From Branchiostoma floridae (Eukaryota > Chordata > Leptocardii > Amphioxiformes > Branchiostomatidae): a stretch of 41,680 nucleotides of DNA. Positions 29,322 through 38,892 of the stretch are shown here, one piece after another; position 1 is the first letter of the stretch, and the number at the start of each line of letters is the position of its first letter. The stretch covers positions 688,553 through 730,232 of the forward strand of contig NW_023365716.1 of assembly GCF_000003815.2 (NCBI RefSeq). The letters run 5' to 3'. Both the position numbers and the translations under genes were made by a program. The notes below the pieces were generated by a model, which made no database searches, was not told where the DNA came from, and worked only from the letters and a program-made list of their open reading frames with translations.

Positions 29322-30040
29322 GAGTCGATTCCATATTACCGAGAGGGTGTTTCTTGCCTTTTGTTCCAACATTTTGGAAATCTTTGTAACAATCTAACTG
29401 TGATAAGTAACTGTTTAGAACTATTTATAACATCTATGTGATGTTTTAAATATTTCTATTGTATTCAAACATGTTAGAAACATTTCTAACATCAAATACA
29501 TTATTCCTGTTAGTTTCTAAACTGTTCCAACATAGATGCATCATTTGTGATCACATGTTCGAACATGGAAACATTATGATGAAACTGGGTCAGTGGGCTG
29601 GGAAGAGGGCAATTTACACATCCCTGCCAAGTGCAGGAAATTATGTCTGTCTGCCACCTTCTCACAAAAGACTCACCAGTGTATACTAAAGAAAACCCAA
29701 AAATATAAGAGCCAAACAAAGGACCAAGCTTAGCAGCTTTTTTTATGGGGTCAATAAAAGTTTTTATGGAGGGAAAAAATGACACAAAATGTTGGAACAT
29801 GTTGGAACAGTAACAAAAACCCATAGATGTTTGAAAATTGTTCTAAATAAAGAGATGATTATATCATTACTTTCCCAAATGTTCCAACAAATATAAAAAG
29901 GTTCAAACATGTTTAAACTTTCATTTTGAAATGTTTGAACAATTTCGAACTCAAGTGACTGAAATGTTCTTTTACTCAAAACAGTTCGAACTTATTACAA
30001 ATATTATTTCAAAACCATCTCGGTGACTTGGAATTGACTC
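29322..30040. mobile_element. GAGTCGATTCC inverted-repeat element, copy 1
   Basis: The left end GAGTCGATTCCATATTACCG and right end CGGTGACTTGGAATTGACTC are inverted. The interior is rich in GTTCCAAC/GTTGGAAC and GTTCGAAC motifs. A reverse-oriented copy with a clear TA target duplication is at 33675-34415. Inserted in the intron of peptide gene A. Confidence 0.8.
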
Positions 30041-30456
30041 CATCAATAGCCAAATGGTCCTTTTATAGAGATGAACCACTCCCAGTTTAAGACTGTAAAC
30101 ACTAAAACAGGTCTTAGTTTTATTCTGAAACCGGCTTTTGTGTCCAAAGTTGGAACACGAAGGGACAAATAATTCATAAACCAGATAAAGTTGTATCCAA
30201 TATTTATCGCTTGTAGCTCGAGTTCATCGCACAGCTAAGTACAGCTACAGAAAATGGCTGCGTTCATACTTGTGTGAAAATTCATGTCCGTATAACTTCC
30301 GTACTGGCGTATTTGGGTCTAGATTTAAAGTTTGCGACCGATGAAGTCAAAGTAAAGCTGCTTCTTCCCCGTAAACTTACCCCCTCTAAAAACGGGCCCC
30401 AATAAACGGTGTAACTCGTAGTGCATGTAGGCCGTCGTACGATTTTGATGTCGTAG

Positions 30457-30562
30457 AACTTTCAAGCAGGCTGTGACAGAAGGAGATCTAATGGAAATGG
30501 AAACACGCGGCACCAGTTACGTATACGCTGTTAGTACACTTAATCTAGTCACTATGGTTTAA
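30457..30562 (+). CDS. Secreted-peptide gene A, exon 2 (altered C terminus)
   Basis: After TTGATGTCGTAG| the exon completes the phase-2 codon (LIK) and reads TFKQAVTEGDLMEMETRG, then TSYVYAVSTLNLVTMV and a stop at 30560-30562. Compared with exon 2 of gene E (40879-40957) it lacks 11 bases after the shared TFKxAVTE start. The remainder is therefore read in a different frame and ends later. In the E frame the downstream bases would give a WKWKHAAPVT-like string, showing that this was the ancestral frame. Peptide A may be altered or non-functional. Confidence 0.5.
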
Positions 30563-30574
30563 GCTACTGTCTAC

Positions 30575-30845
30575 CAGCTAGTTGACCAGTGCAATGACCT
30601 AGTGGGTAGGTCGTGAGTTCGATCCCCGGCCGAGTCATGCTATAGTCTGTAGTATAGACTTTAAAAATGGGACGTGCTGCTTTCTCTGCTTAGCACTCAG
30701 CATCCGGGAAAGAGTATGGAAGTTGAACACACACCACTACCAGTGGACTAGCCCCTGCTGTAGTGATTGCACAAAAGTTGTGTGGCCCATGGCTACTGAA
30801 TAGGAGATGGGCGCCGCCCTAGGCACGGGAAGGAACTTTGACTTT
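30575..30845 (+). mobile_element. tRNA-derived SINE, second family
   Basis: A tRNA-like head has TAGTGGGTAGGTCGTGAG and the B box GTGAGTTCGATCCCCGG. It is followed by a long unrelated body (GGGACGTGCTGCTTTCTC, then GCATCCGGGAAAGAGTATGG and GTAGTGATTGCACAAAAGTT) that ends near a GACTTTGACT repeat. It is a different body from the 1668 family. Confidence 0.65.
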
Positions 30846-31406
30846 GACTACCAGTTAGTAGCACAATACATGACTCCTGTTTAAGTTGTTGCTTTGCAAT
30901 GTCATGAGACACAAATGGCCTGCATAGTTGCACTACTGGTGCGTATCTGCTACTCAGGCTTCCGTTTGTTTCTTGTTGATCTTTGCACACGTAAACAGTT
31001 CGGACCGTGCTGGGGTTACAATAAAGAAGAGAAACTCTCCTAATATGTATGCAAATGAGACAACGGCCTGACAAAGAAACGTCCGTGACTTGAATATAAG
31101 TGCATCGGCCGTAACGGTCACCGATTACAGCCTGTATAAAGTACACAAAAGACTAGGATGTGTAAGATAAGCTCTGACCTAAGGAGGAAAGACGCGTACT
31201 TCAGGAGTAGAGTGTAGCAGACCGAAGTGGTGACCTGAGAAGAAGACTCAGACCCAGGTTCGACCCCCCCCCCGGAATTATCTATGGTTCACCCCCCGCA
31301 TTCGGAACCTCCCCCAAACATGATAACGGCTCGTCCCTCCGCATAGTTCCGCGTCGTCTCGCCCAAGTACAGACCTGTTCTGCTCTGAGAGCCACGCGAC
31401 GCAAAG

Positions 31407-31591
31407 ATGAGACCGTCCAGCGGAGTCCTGTACCTGCTCCTAGCGCTAAACATGGCCAGTACCGCGCCCGTCCCCCCGCTAGCCAGACGGTCTATTCGCA
31501 TTGAAGTTCACTACGTGGACGTTAACGGGGACCAACGGGATGCAAACCAGGCAGTCGACACGTTCTACAACAGTATCAACGCCTTGATTAA
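31407..31591 (+). CDS. Secreted-peptide gene B, exon 1
   Basis: MRPSSGVLYLLLALNMAST is followed by APVPPLARR, then a distinct variable region (SIRIEVHYVDVNGDQRDANQ, then AVDTFYNSINALIK). It ends GATTAA|GTACGTTT in phase 2, like the other copies. The frame is intact with the same ATG context. No exon 2 follows within unit B: the intron flank continues to about 32040 and then the next unit's TG tract begins. It is either a pseudogene fragment or a first exon that splices further downstream. Confidence 0.65.
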
Positions 31592-31792
31592 GTACGTTTA
31601 CGTGTAGGGCCACGTATTCCAATGTTAAATATTTCTAAAAAAAATACATAACATTGGAATATCATCGGACCCTAAAATTTACCATATTTGCCGGGGCAAT
31701 ATGCCAAAATACCAAGATACGTCAAACTGGGGTACAGTTGGTCACTTAATTAAGTGCAGGTTTGACTGAACCACTGTGTGTATATTTGAGTA

Positions 31793-31879
31793 TACTCTCC
31801 AAGCAGAGGTTGAGTCGTGTAGATATAGTAGTAGTCGGAAAAATTACACCGGCGCTACTCAACCTCTGCTTGGAGAGTA
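31793..31879. mobile_element. TACTCTCC hairpin MITE, minimal form
   Basis: TACTCTCCAAGCAGAGGTTG and CAACCTCTGCTTGGAGAGTA are perfect inverses over at least 20 bp around a loop of about 45 bp. The insertion interrupts the TATTTGAG...TTTCCCAG segment that is continuous in unit D (about 36839-36870). Confidence 0.85.
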
Positions 31880-32499
31880 ACTTGCGGATCCTGGAGTTTC
31901 CCAGTTAATGACTCTACACAGCTCCTAGTTTTATTCTGAAACCGACTTTTGTGTCCACAGTTGGAACACGAAGGGACAAATAATTCATAAACGGGATAAA
32001 GTTCTGTCCGGTATTTATCGCTTGCCGTTTGTAGTTTGAGCTGCAAAAGAACTTGTGGTGTGCGTGTGTATGTGCCTAGCTGTCAGTGTGTATGTGTATG
32101 TATGTGTGCCTGTGTGTGTGTGTGTGTGCACGCGCGCGTCTCAATGTATGTGTGTGTGTGTGTGTGTATGTGAGAGAGAGAGAGAGAGAGAGATAGAGAG
32201 TATGTATGTGTGCGTGTTTGTAGAAAAATAAGCAGCAAGATATTTAGCCTGATATCTGTGCTGTTCTAGTATCCATGAGGAAGGGCGTGTAAGCAGTACT
32301 TGACCGGGAGAGAGTAGCAGATTGAAGTAGTGACCCGGGTTCGAAGTGAGCCTACCCCCCCCCCCCCCCCATCATTGATGGTTCACGCCACGCATTTGAA
32401 CCCTGTCCCAAATATCAACGGTTCTTCCCCCCGCACAGTACCGAGTAGTCTCGCACAAGTACAGACCTGTCCTGATCCGGAGAGCCACGCGACGCAAAT

Positions 32500-32678
32500 A
32501 CGAGACCGTCCGGTGGAGTCCTGTACCTGCTCCTGGCGCTAACCGTGGTCAGTGCCGCGCCTGCCCACCCGCTAGCGAGACGGTCTGTTAAGATTGATTT
32601 CGCGATCGTGGAGGAAACGATCCCACGGCAGCCACGCGCGAAAACCACTCCGTTTAACAAACCCGTCGCCTTGATTAA
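32500..32678 (+). pseudogene. Secreted-peptide copy C, exon 1 with lost start codon
   Basis: The exon is fully open and ends in phase 2 (GATTAA|GTACGTAT), with RPSGGVLYLLLALTVVSA, APAHPLARR and a variable region (SVKIDFAIVEETIPRQP, then RAKTTPFNKPVALIK). The initiating ATG has become ACG (32500-32502), and no in-frame ATG follows in the exon. No exon 2 follows in the unit. It is a probable pseudogene unless ACG initiation or an upstream exon supplies a start. The intact remainder implies that the loss is recent. Confidence 0.65.
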
Positions 32679-32789
32679 GTACGTATGTTAATGTGTAGGA
32701 TCCGATGAAATCCCAATGTTTAGTATTTTACCATATTTGCAGGGGGTATCTGAGCAATATACCCAAATACCAATGAGTATACTGTGTAC

Positions 32790-33223
32790 TAGGGCTGGGT
32801 ATCGGTACAGTGTACCGGTACAAAACCGTTTTTTCTTATTGGACCGGTCCAGAAAAACCGGACCTGAAAAAAGTAGGTGGACCGGATCTTGGACCTTTTA
32901 GAAAATTAACAGATTATTTGATCAGGCATTCACACGTTTTTTGCGCTTGCAGGTGGAAGAAAATAACAAGAGCGAAGCAGATTATAGTTTATAGTCATTT
33001 CTATCAAGTTTTACAGTCAATCGTACAGGTGCAGTTAGAGTTGTGGGATTTTAAAATGCCAGTGTGAGTCTAATACTCCACCAAACTGATTTCTTTATAG
33101 TAAAATGGACCATTGGTATGATTCAGACTGAATCAGGTCCAGGTTCAGGTTCGGACCTGGACCTGATCCTCTGGACCTGAACCGGACCTGGACCTGAAGT
33201 TTCTGTACCGGTACCCAGCCCTA
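32790..33223. mobile_element. 434-bp hAT-like MITE, copy 2
   Basis: Starts TAGGGCTGGGTATCGGTACA and ends GTACCGGTACCCAGCCCTA. It is flanked by the perfect 8-bp repeat CTGTGTAC (32782-32789 and 33224-33231). It has the same length as copy 1 at 10975 but the opposite orientation. The sister units hold the empty site (unit A: ATACTGTGTACCAATGG at about 29236). It lies in the intron of copy C. Confidence 0.9.
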
Positions 33224-33233
33224 CTGTGTACTA

Positions 33234-33400
33234 ATGGTCACTAGTACAGATCTTATTGTATATCAATGGCCAGGTGGTCCTCATGTAGAGGTGGTAACTA
33301 GTACAGGTTTGACTGTATATCAATGGCCAGGTGATCCTTATGTACTATATTGTGTAGAGTTGGTCACTAGAAAAGGTTTGACTGAACGACTCCGTGTATA
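33234..33400 (+). repeat. 57-bp minisatellite, short array in unit C
   Basis: Copies of ACTAGTACAGGTTTGACTGT and ATATCAATGGCCAGGTGGTC with GTAGAGGTGGT linkers, the same units as at 36561-36830. The open frame across it reflects the 57-bp (19-codon) period, not a gene. Confidence 0.8.
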
Positions 33401-33470
33401 TTTGAGCTGGGATGCGGAGTGTACCAGTTTATGACTGTAAACATTTCTTAGTGTGAGACCGACTTTATGC

Positions 33471-33640
33471 CAATCTCCAAGCAGATCCTGCGATGGCATT
33501 AGATAGTAATAAACTGGCTAAGGAGTGTAGTTAGCCAAGATATGTCAATTTACCATGGTAGCGAAACACACTCCTTGGCCGGCTTCACTCCTCTGGTTTT
33601 GATACTATCTTATACTACCGTAGGATCTGCTAGGGGATTA
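33471..33640. mobile_element. TAATCTCC-family MITE in unit C
   Basis: CAATCTCCAAGCAGATCCTG at the left and GGATCTGCTAGGGGATTA at the right are inverted ends, with TAGATAGTA/TACTATCTTA inside. It sits at the same site as the copy at 36918 in unit D (flank CTTTATGC or CTTTTATGC), so the insertion predates separation of units C and D. Confidence 0.8.
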
Positions 33641-33674
33641 CTTTTATGCCGCCCGTTAGTGCACTTCGTCTAGT

Positions 33675-34415
33675 AGAGTCGATTCCGAGTCACCGAGAGG
33701 GTTTTGAAATAATATTTGTAGTAAGTTTGAACTATTCTAAGTAAAAGAATATTTCAGCCACAGAAGTTCTAAACCGTTCAAACAATTGAAAATGAAAGTT
33801 TGAACATGTTTGAACCTATCTTTATATGTTGGAAACAATCGAAAATTAATAGTACAAATATCTCTTTATTCAAAACAATTTTGAAACATCTATGTGTTTT
33901 GTTATTGTTGGAACATGTGATCAAATGTTCCAACAATTTGCATCATTTTTTTTCCTCCATAAAAACTTTTATTACCACCATAAACCAACCTGCTAAGCTG
34001 GGCATTTTGTTTAGGTCTTGTATTTTTAGATTCTCTTTAGTAGACAGTGGTGACTCTTTTGTGAGAAGGTGTCAGACAGACACAATTTCCTGTGCTTGGC
34101 AGGGATGTGTGAATTGCCCTCTCCCTAGCCCACTGACCCAGTTTTACCATTTTGTTTCCATGTTCGAACATGTGATCACATGTGATCACAAATGATGAAT
34201 CTATGTTGGAACAGTTTAGAAACTAACAGAAATAATGTATTTGATGTAAGAAATGTTTCTGACATGTATGAACACTGTAGAAAATATTTAGAACATCACA
34301 ATGATGTTATAAATAGTTCTAAACAGTTACTTATCACAATTAGAATGTTATAAAGATTTCCAACATGTTGGAACAAAGGGCAAGAAACACCCTCTTGGTA
34401 ATGTGGAATCGACTC
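33675..34415. mobile_element. GAGTCGATTCC inverted-repeat element, copy 2, TA target duplication
   Basis: GAGTCGATTCCGAGTCACCG at the left and TTGGTAATGTGGAATCGACT-C at the right are inverted ends. Unit D retains the empty site GTCTAGTAACTATAG (about 37120), and here GTCTAG-TA is followed by the element and then TA-ACTATAG. The TA duplication suggests Tc1/mariner-type mobilisation. It is the reverse orientation of 29322-30040. Confidence 0.85.
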
Positions 34416-34429
34416 TAACTATAGTTTAA

Positions 34430-34900
34430 GGTACTGTCTGTACTTGTAGCATAATGCACAAGACTCTTGTTGCTATGCAATGTCATGGGTGAACTTTGGC
34501 CTACATACCTGCACTACTGGTGCGTATCTGCTACTCAGGCTTCCTTTTGTTTCCTGTTGATCTTTTGCACACGTAAGCAGTTCGGGCCGTGCTGGGGTGA
34601 CAATAAAGAAGGGAATCTTGTTTATGAAAAGACTCCTACTATGTATGCAAATGACAGTCTCTATGATGTCATTAGGTATATCGAGTTTCACAACGCAATG
34701 CCAACACATTTCCATTAGATCTCAATATCCACTATACTTAGTTAGGGTTATGGTATTAATCATGCAATATTAGTTGTTGAAAATGGGTAATATCGTCTGT
34801 ATTACTTCTAATGAGATAACATACAATGCGTAAGACCAGATGAACTTGGCTACAAGCCATGTTTTGGTGTTCAGATCCAACAGACACACCTGTGCGTGAC
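34430..34900 (+). repeat. Intergenic block repeated between peptide units
   Basis: GCACAATGCACAAGACTCTT, CACTACTGGTGCGTATCTGC, CAATAAAGAAGGGAA and TATGCAAATGA recur at about 30870-31060, 37150-37560 and 41034-41450. Short ORFs (83-98 codons) overlap the block. They are not conserved in frame between copies, so I do not call them genes. Confidence 0.75.
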
Positions 34901-34904
34901 TTTC

Positions 34905-35305
34905 TCTGGGCAGGCAAAACACACGCTCGCCGTGTCATGATCACGTGGAAAGATCAGCGCGATCTTGATTTTGAGCCCCCGGTGTGTGACCTTGGTACTG
35001 CAACAGAACTTCTGTTTTCTGTATCTTTTATCCTGGACATGGTATGGTCCTGTTGATACTGTACAATCATTAACACTGGAGATGTTCCCATGTGTAGCGG
35101 TGACCTATCAGGTGGGACAATTCTTCGTACTGACGTCATTGGAAGCGGAAATGACGACACCGCTGACGTCACCTCTCCAGGTCCCGGTGATGCTGACCCT
35201 GGAGGACCATCTACCGACTCCGTGACCTTGTCATGAAGAAACTGAAGTAGGACCCGGCCAATGTCATCGGGACAGACCACTAAGGATCTTAGAGGGTGTG
35301 TTATG
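34905..35305 (+). pseudogene. MAPEG 3' region copy 1 (segmental pseudocopy)
   Basis: GATGTTCCCATGTGTAGCGG through TACTGACGTCATTGG and AGCGGAAATGACGACACC matches the start of MAPEG exon 3 including its intronic flank. It then jumps, across a short CTGACGTCACCTCTCCAG, into the terminal exon (GGTGATGCTGACCCTGGAGG, then CCGTGACCTTGTCATGAAG and a stop-equivalent TAG). Exon 4 and the introns are missing and the frame is broken. Because intron borders are retained, this is a deleted genomic duplicate rather than a retrocopy. Confidence 0.75.
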
Positions 35306-35349
35306 GTTGAACACTAATAAAAAAAAAATAATAAGTTTAAAATGATTAC

Positions 35350-36275
35350 CCTCAAGTCACAATGGCTGAATTAGTTGTAGGGTATTTCTTTAAATTAGAT
35401 GTGGACTTTGGGTCTACTTTTGATCTTTTACCACTTTTTAGCTTTATAGGAATGTAAAACAGTTCGCTTAAAACATTCCAGTAAAAATGGACTTATGCAA
35501 ACAGTCGGCAATAATAGCAAAGTCAGCCTATTGATATGATCAATCCCTTTTGTACGAACGTACGTCGAACGCATTTCGCAGTTTTATAAGATAATGTAGC
35601 GTGTGTAGTACATATATGTAATACCAACTTTACACTGTTGTGTTAGAACAGTTCAGAATGTGTTACTGAATAGTCCATTTCCTTACATACAACTCTTTAA
35701 ACCGATATTCTCCATCAACCAAGTGCAAAATTTAAGGCTGTAATCAGCGTAGCTTCGGTTAGGAGCGCCTCCTTGCGGATTATTTTAGCAATGGCAGCTA
35801 TCTTGTGTGTTCAGTGAATCATGACTCGGTGTCTCTTCTCTGTTCTGTTGAGGATTTCGGCTTCACGTGTATGGTAGAGAGGGGTGGATACAATAAAGAA
35901 ATAGTAAAGATTAAGTTGTACTTCTGTCTACTTATTTTTTGTGTGAAATCTGTGTAGGTGTGTGTGTGCGCGCGCGCGTCTCGGAATGTGTGTGTGTGTG
36001 TGTGTGTGCGTGTTTGTAGAAAAAATAAGTCGCAAGATATTGGCCTGGTATCTATTCTAGCATTCAAGGAAATGCGCGTGCGGAGTACGGGAGCGGGAAA
36101 GTGTAGCAGACTGAAGTGGTGACCTGAGAAGATTGAGACCCGGGTTCGACCTGAGCCTCCCCCGGGAACCATTGGTGGTTCACCCCCCGCATTCGAACCC
36201 TGTCTGAAATATTAACGGTTCGTCCCTCCGTACAGTTCCAAGTACAGACCTGTCCGAGATCCAGGCGGCACAAAA
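35350..36275 (+). repeat. Unit D upstream block and promoter
   Basis: Same order as the unit A block: AAGTCACAATGGCTGAATTA, CAAACAGTCGGCAATAATAG, GAGCGCCTCCTTGCGGAT, ATTTTAGCAATGGCAGCTAT, the CACGTG site, a (TG)n tract, then the leader sequence. The leader has a deletion just before the ATG compared with units A, B and E (the GTCTCGCCC segment is missing). Confidence 0.8.
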
Positions 36276-36448
36276 ATGAGGCTGTCCGGCGGGGTTCTAT
36301 ACCTGTTCCTGGCGCTAACTGTGGTCAGTGCCGCGCCGATCCACCCCGTAGGGAGACGGTCTGTGCTCGTTGGTTTCAAGCTCGTGGACGCTATCACATG
36401 GAATCCACGCGCGGAAAACAATCCGGACAAACTCTTCGCCTTGATTAA
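36276..36448 (+). CDS. Secreted-peptide gene D, exon 1
   Basis: MRLSGGVLYLFLALTVVSA is the signal peptide, followed by APIHPVGRR and a variable region (SVLVGFKLVDAITWNPRA, then ENNPDKLFALIK). It ends GATTAA|GTACGTAC in phase 2. The frame and ATG are intact. The propeptide has VG in place of LA before RR. The equivalent of exon 2 has been deleted in this unit: the flank jumps from GCCGCCCGTT to CGTGCACTTAGTCTAG. Any spliced product would need the exon 2 of unit E. Confidence 0.65.
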
Positions 36449-36560
36449 GTACGTACGTTTTATGTGTACGATCCGATGATATTCCAATGTTTAGCATATT
36501 ACCATATTTGCAGGGGGTTATCTGAGCAATATACCCAAATACCAATGAGTATACTATGTA

Positions 36561-36830
36561 CTAATGGTCACTTGTACAGGTTTGACTTTATATCAATGGC
36601 AAGGTAGTCCTTATGTAGAGGTGGTCACTAGTACAGGTTTGACTTTATATCAATGGCCAGGTGGTCCACATGTAGAGGTGGTCACTTGTACAGGTTTGAC
36701 TGTGTATCAATGGCCAGGTGGTCCTTATGTAGAGGTGGTAACTAGTACAGGTTTGACTGTATATCAATGGTCAGGTGGTCCTTATGTACTATGATGTAGA
36801 GTTGGTCACTAGAAAAGGTTTGACTGAACC
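36561..36830 (+). repeat. 57-bp minisatellite, about 4.5 copies
   Basis: Successive units begin GGTCACTTGTACAGGTTTGA or GGTCACTAGTACAGGTTTGA and end CTTATGTAGAGGT, with a period of 57 bp. The 76-codon ORF here is a 19-residue repeat produced because 57 is a multiple of three. The unit derives from the end of the CAGTCAAACCTGT transposon at 16906-17088. Confidence 0.9.
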
Positions 36831-36917
36831 ACTCTGTGTATATTTGAGTTGGGATGCGGAGTTTCCCAGTCAGACTGTCAACAGTTCTTAGTTTTACTGT
36901 GAAACCGACTTTTATGC

Positions 36918-37091
36918 TAATCTCCAAGCAGATCCTGCGATGGCATAAGATAGTACTAAACTGGCCAAGGAGTGTAGTCAGCCAAGAGGTGTCCACTTGC
37001 CCAGGTAGCGAAAAACACTCCGAGGCCGGCTTCACTCCTCTGGCAGCTTTTGATACTATCTTATGCTACCGTAGGATCTGCTTGGAGATTA
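36918..37091. mobile_element. TAATCTCC-family MITE with target duplication
   Basis: Ends TAATCTCCAAGCAGATCCTG and GTAGGATCTGCTTGGAGATT-A are inverted. It is flanked by the direct repeat CTTTTATGC (36909-36917 and 37092-37100). The interior contains GGCCAAGGAGTGTAG and its inverse-like ACTCCGAGGCCGGC. Most intact member of the family in the window. Confidence 0.85.
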
Positions 37092-37129
37092 CTTTTATGC
37101 CGCCCGTTCGTGCACTTAGTCTAGTAACT

Positions 37130-37740
37130 ATAGTTTAAGCTGCTGTACTTGTAGCACAATGCACAAGACTATTGTTGCTTTGCATTGTCATGGGACAACT
37201 TTGACCCGCATACCTGCACGATTGGTGCATAGTCGCTACTCAGGCTTCCTTTCGTGGCTTGTTGATCTTTTGCATACGTAAGCAGATCGGTCCGTGCTGG
37301 GTTGACAGTAAAGAAGGGAAGCTTGTTGATGAAAACTCTCTAATTTGTATGCAAATGAGAGTCTCTATGTTGCCATATAGGTATCGAGTTTCACTACGCG
37401 ATACTAACAAATTTTCAGCAGATCTCCTGTTTCAATTGTAACACTATATATTCCTCATACTTACTTAGGGTTATGGTATTGATTATAATAGTAGTTGTTC
37501 AAATTGGGTAATAAAGTATTTATCATTTCTAGATATACAATGCGTAACACCAGATGAACTTGGCTACAAGCCATGTTTTGGTGTTCAGATCCAACAGACA
37601 CACATGTGCGTGACTTTCTTTGTGCTGACAATGGCCTGACAAAGAAACGTCCGTGACTTGAATATGAGTGCATCGGCCGTAAATGTCATCGATTACAGCC
37701 TGTATAAAGTACTGAGCAGATAACTTATCATGGTTTTAAC
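37130..37740 (+). repeat. Recent duplicate block, partner of 41020-41680
   Basis: Long stretches are identical by eye to 41020-41680, for example GGGTTGACAGTAAAGAAGGG, AAACTCTCTAATTTGTATGC, ACTACGCGATACTAACAAAT and AACTTATCATGGTTTTAACA. This similarity is far higher than to the unit A and C equivalents, so units D and E separated most recently. Confidence 0.9.
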
Positions 37741-37782
37741 AAAGTGATTTTGTAAATTGCTTATTGTGCTGTTATACTGTAT

Positions 37783-38291
37783 CCTGAGTACCATCCTCCG
37801 TAGTGACCGCTGGCTCAATGCTTTCGCTTGCTGGGTTCGATGAAAGAGCTGGGCTGTCTACCTTTATGGGGAGAAACCTGACCGAGAGTGTATATGCCAA
37901 TATGGCATACTAGTATAGAGATCAAGGAGGTACATGTAATTATACCCCCCTTGGTCAGTACAACTTTAGCTTTACAGTAATTTATGCTCGTCATTCTTGT
38001 TGTGCGAGCTGATATTTTCTGTCCTACAAGACACATTCCTGAAGGGCCCAGCCAGTGGTCGCGGCAGATGGACAGGCCAGCCTCAGGTCACTGGCAGGAT
38101 GGAGATTAGCAATTACTATGCCTGTCAATCAGCTGAGTCCCATATGATGGGGCTATAAATGGGGGATCTGAGTAGCCTGACGTGATAGCCAGCCCAGGTA
38201 GACAGCCCAGGTAGACAGCCCAGCTTTTTCATCAAACCCTTCGCTTGCTAACCACGGAGCCAGCGGTCACTACGGAGGATGGTACTCAGGC
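37783..38291. mobile_element. Inverted-repeat transposon with 34-bp perfect ends
   Basis: The left CCTGAGTACCATCCTCCGTA plus GTGACCGCTGGCTC is perfectly inverted at the right end (GAGCCAGCGGTCAC, then TACGGAGGATGGTACTCAGG). The match continues imperfectly inward (TTCGCTTGCTGGG, then CAGCCCAG). A TA dinucleotide flanks both sides (37780-37781 and 38292-38293). The window's last bases (GTAGCCTGAGT) look like the start of another copy at the equivalent position. An inner segment matches 6650-6745. Confidence 0.85.
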
Positions 38292-38409
38292 TAGTTATAC
38301 TACTGCACAACGTAATTCTGTTCAAGCAGACAGACCCGAAACATAGCCTCCTAAGCGAAGGTAGAAACGGACTGTAAACCGGAAGTACTGTTCAGTTCCT
38401 GGGGAGGGG

Positions 38410-38830
38410 GGGGTTGGTGCAGGCAAAACACACGCTCGCCGTGCCATGATCACGTGGAAAGATCAGCACGATCTTGATTTTGAGCCCCCCAGTGTGTGAC
38501 CTTGGTAGAATGGTACTGAAACAGAACTTCTGTTTTCTGTATCTTTTATCCTGGACAAGGTATGGTCCTGTTGATACTGTACAATCATTAACACTGGAGA
38601 TGTTCCCATGTGCAGCGGTGACCTATCAGGTGGGACAGTTCTTCGTCCTGACGTCATCGTAAGCGGAAATGACGACACCGCAGACGTCACCTCTCCAGGT
38701 CCCGGTGATGCTGACCCTGGCGGAGCATCTACCAACTCCGCGACCTTGTCATGAAGCAACTCAAGTAGGACTCGGGCAAGGTCATCGGGCCAGACGACTA
38801 AGGATCTTATAGGGGTGTGTTATGTTTGAA
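38410..38830 (+). pseudogene. MAPEG 3' region copy 2 (segmental pseudocopy)
   Basis: Same structure as 34905-35305: GCAGGCAAAACACACGCTCG, then GATGTTCCCATGTGCAGCGG, the exon 3 remnant, the CTCCAG junction and the terminal exon remnant (CCTTGTCATGAAGCAACTCA-AGTAG at about 38745-38768). Both copies share the same internal deletion joint, so one was copied from the other rather than each from the real gene. Confidence 0.8.
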
Positions 38831-38892
38831 AACGTATTTCTCTTCTTTTCTGACGACATAGGTCGGTTAGCAAGTTTAAAATTATTAGGCTA

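Noticed and set aside
34467-34718. 83-codon plus ORF (and the 98-codon ORF at 41061) as a possible exon of the peptide genes, with a GPCWxDxKEG stretch
   Set aside because: Related blocks in units A, D and E carry stops or frameshifts in this frame, so there is no frame conservation. Exon 2 was instead found at 30457 and 40879.
35080-35255. A processed (retrotransposed) MAPEG gene
   Set aside because: Intronic sequence before exon 3 and before the terminal exon is retained, and exon 4 is absent, so it is a deleted genomic duplicate.
36564-36794. Apparent 19-residue repeat protein
   Set aside because: The 57-bp minisatellite is non-coding, lies in an intron and derives from a transposon end.
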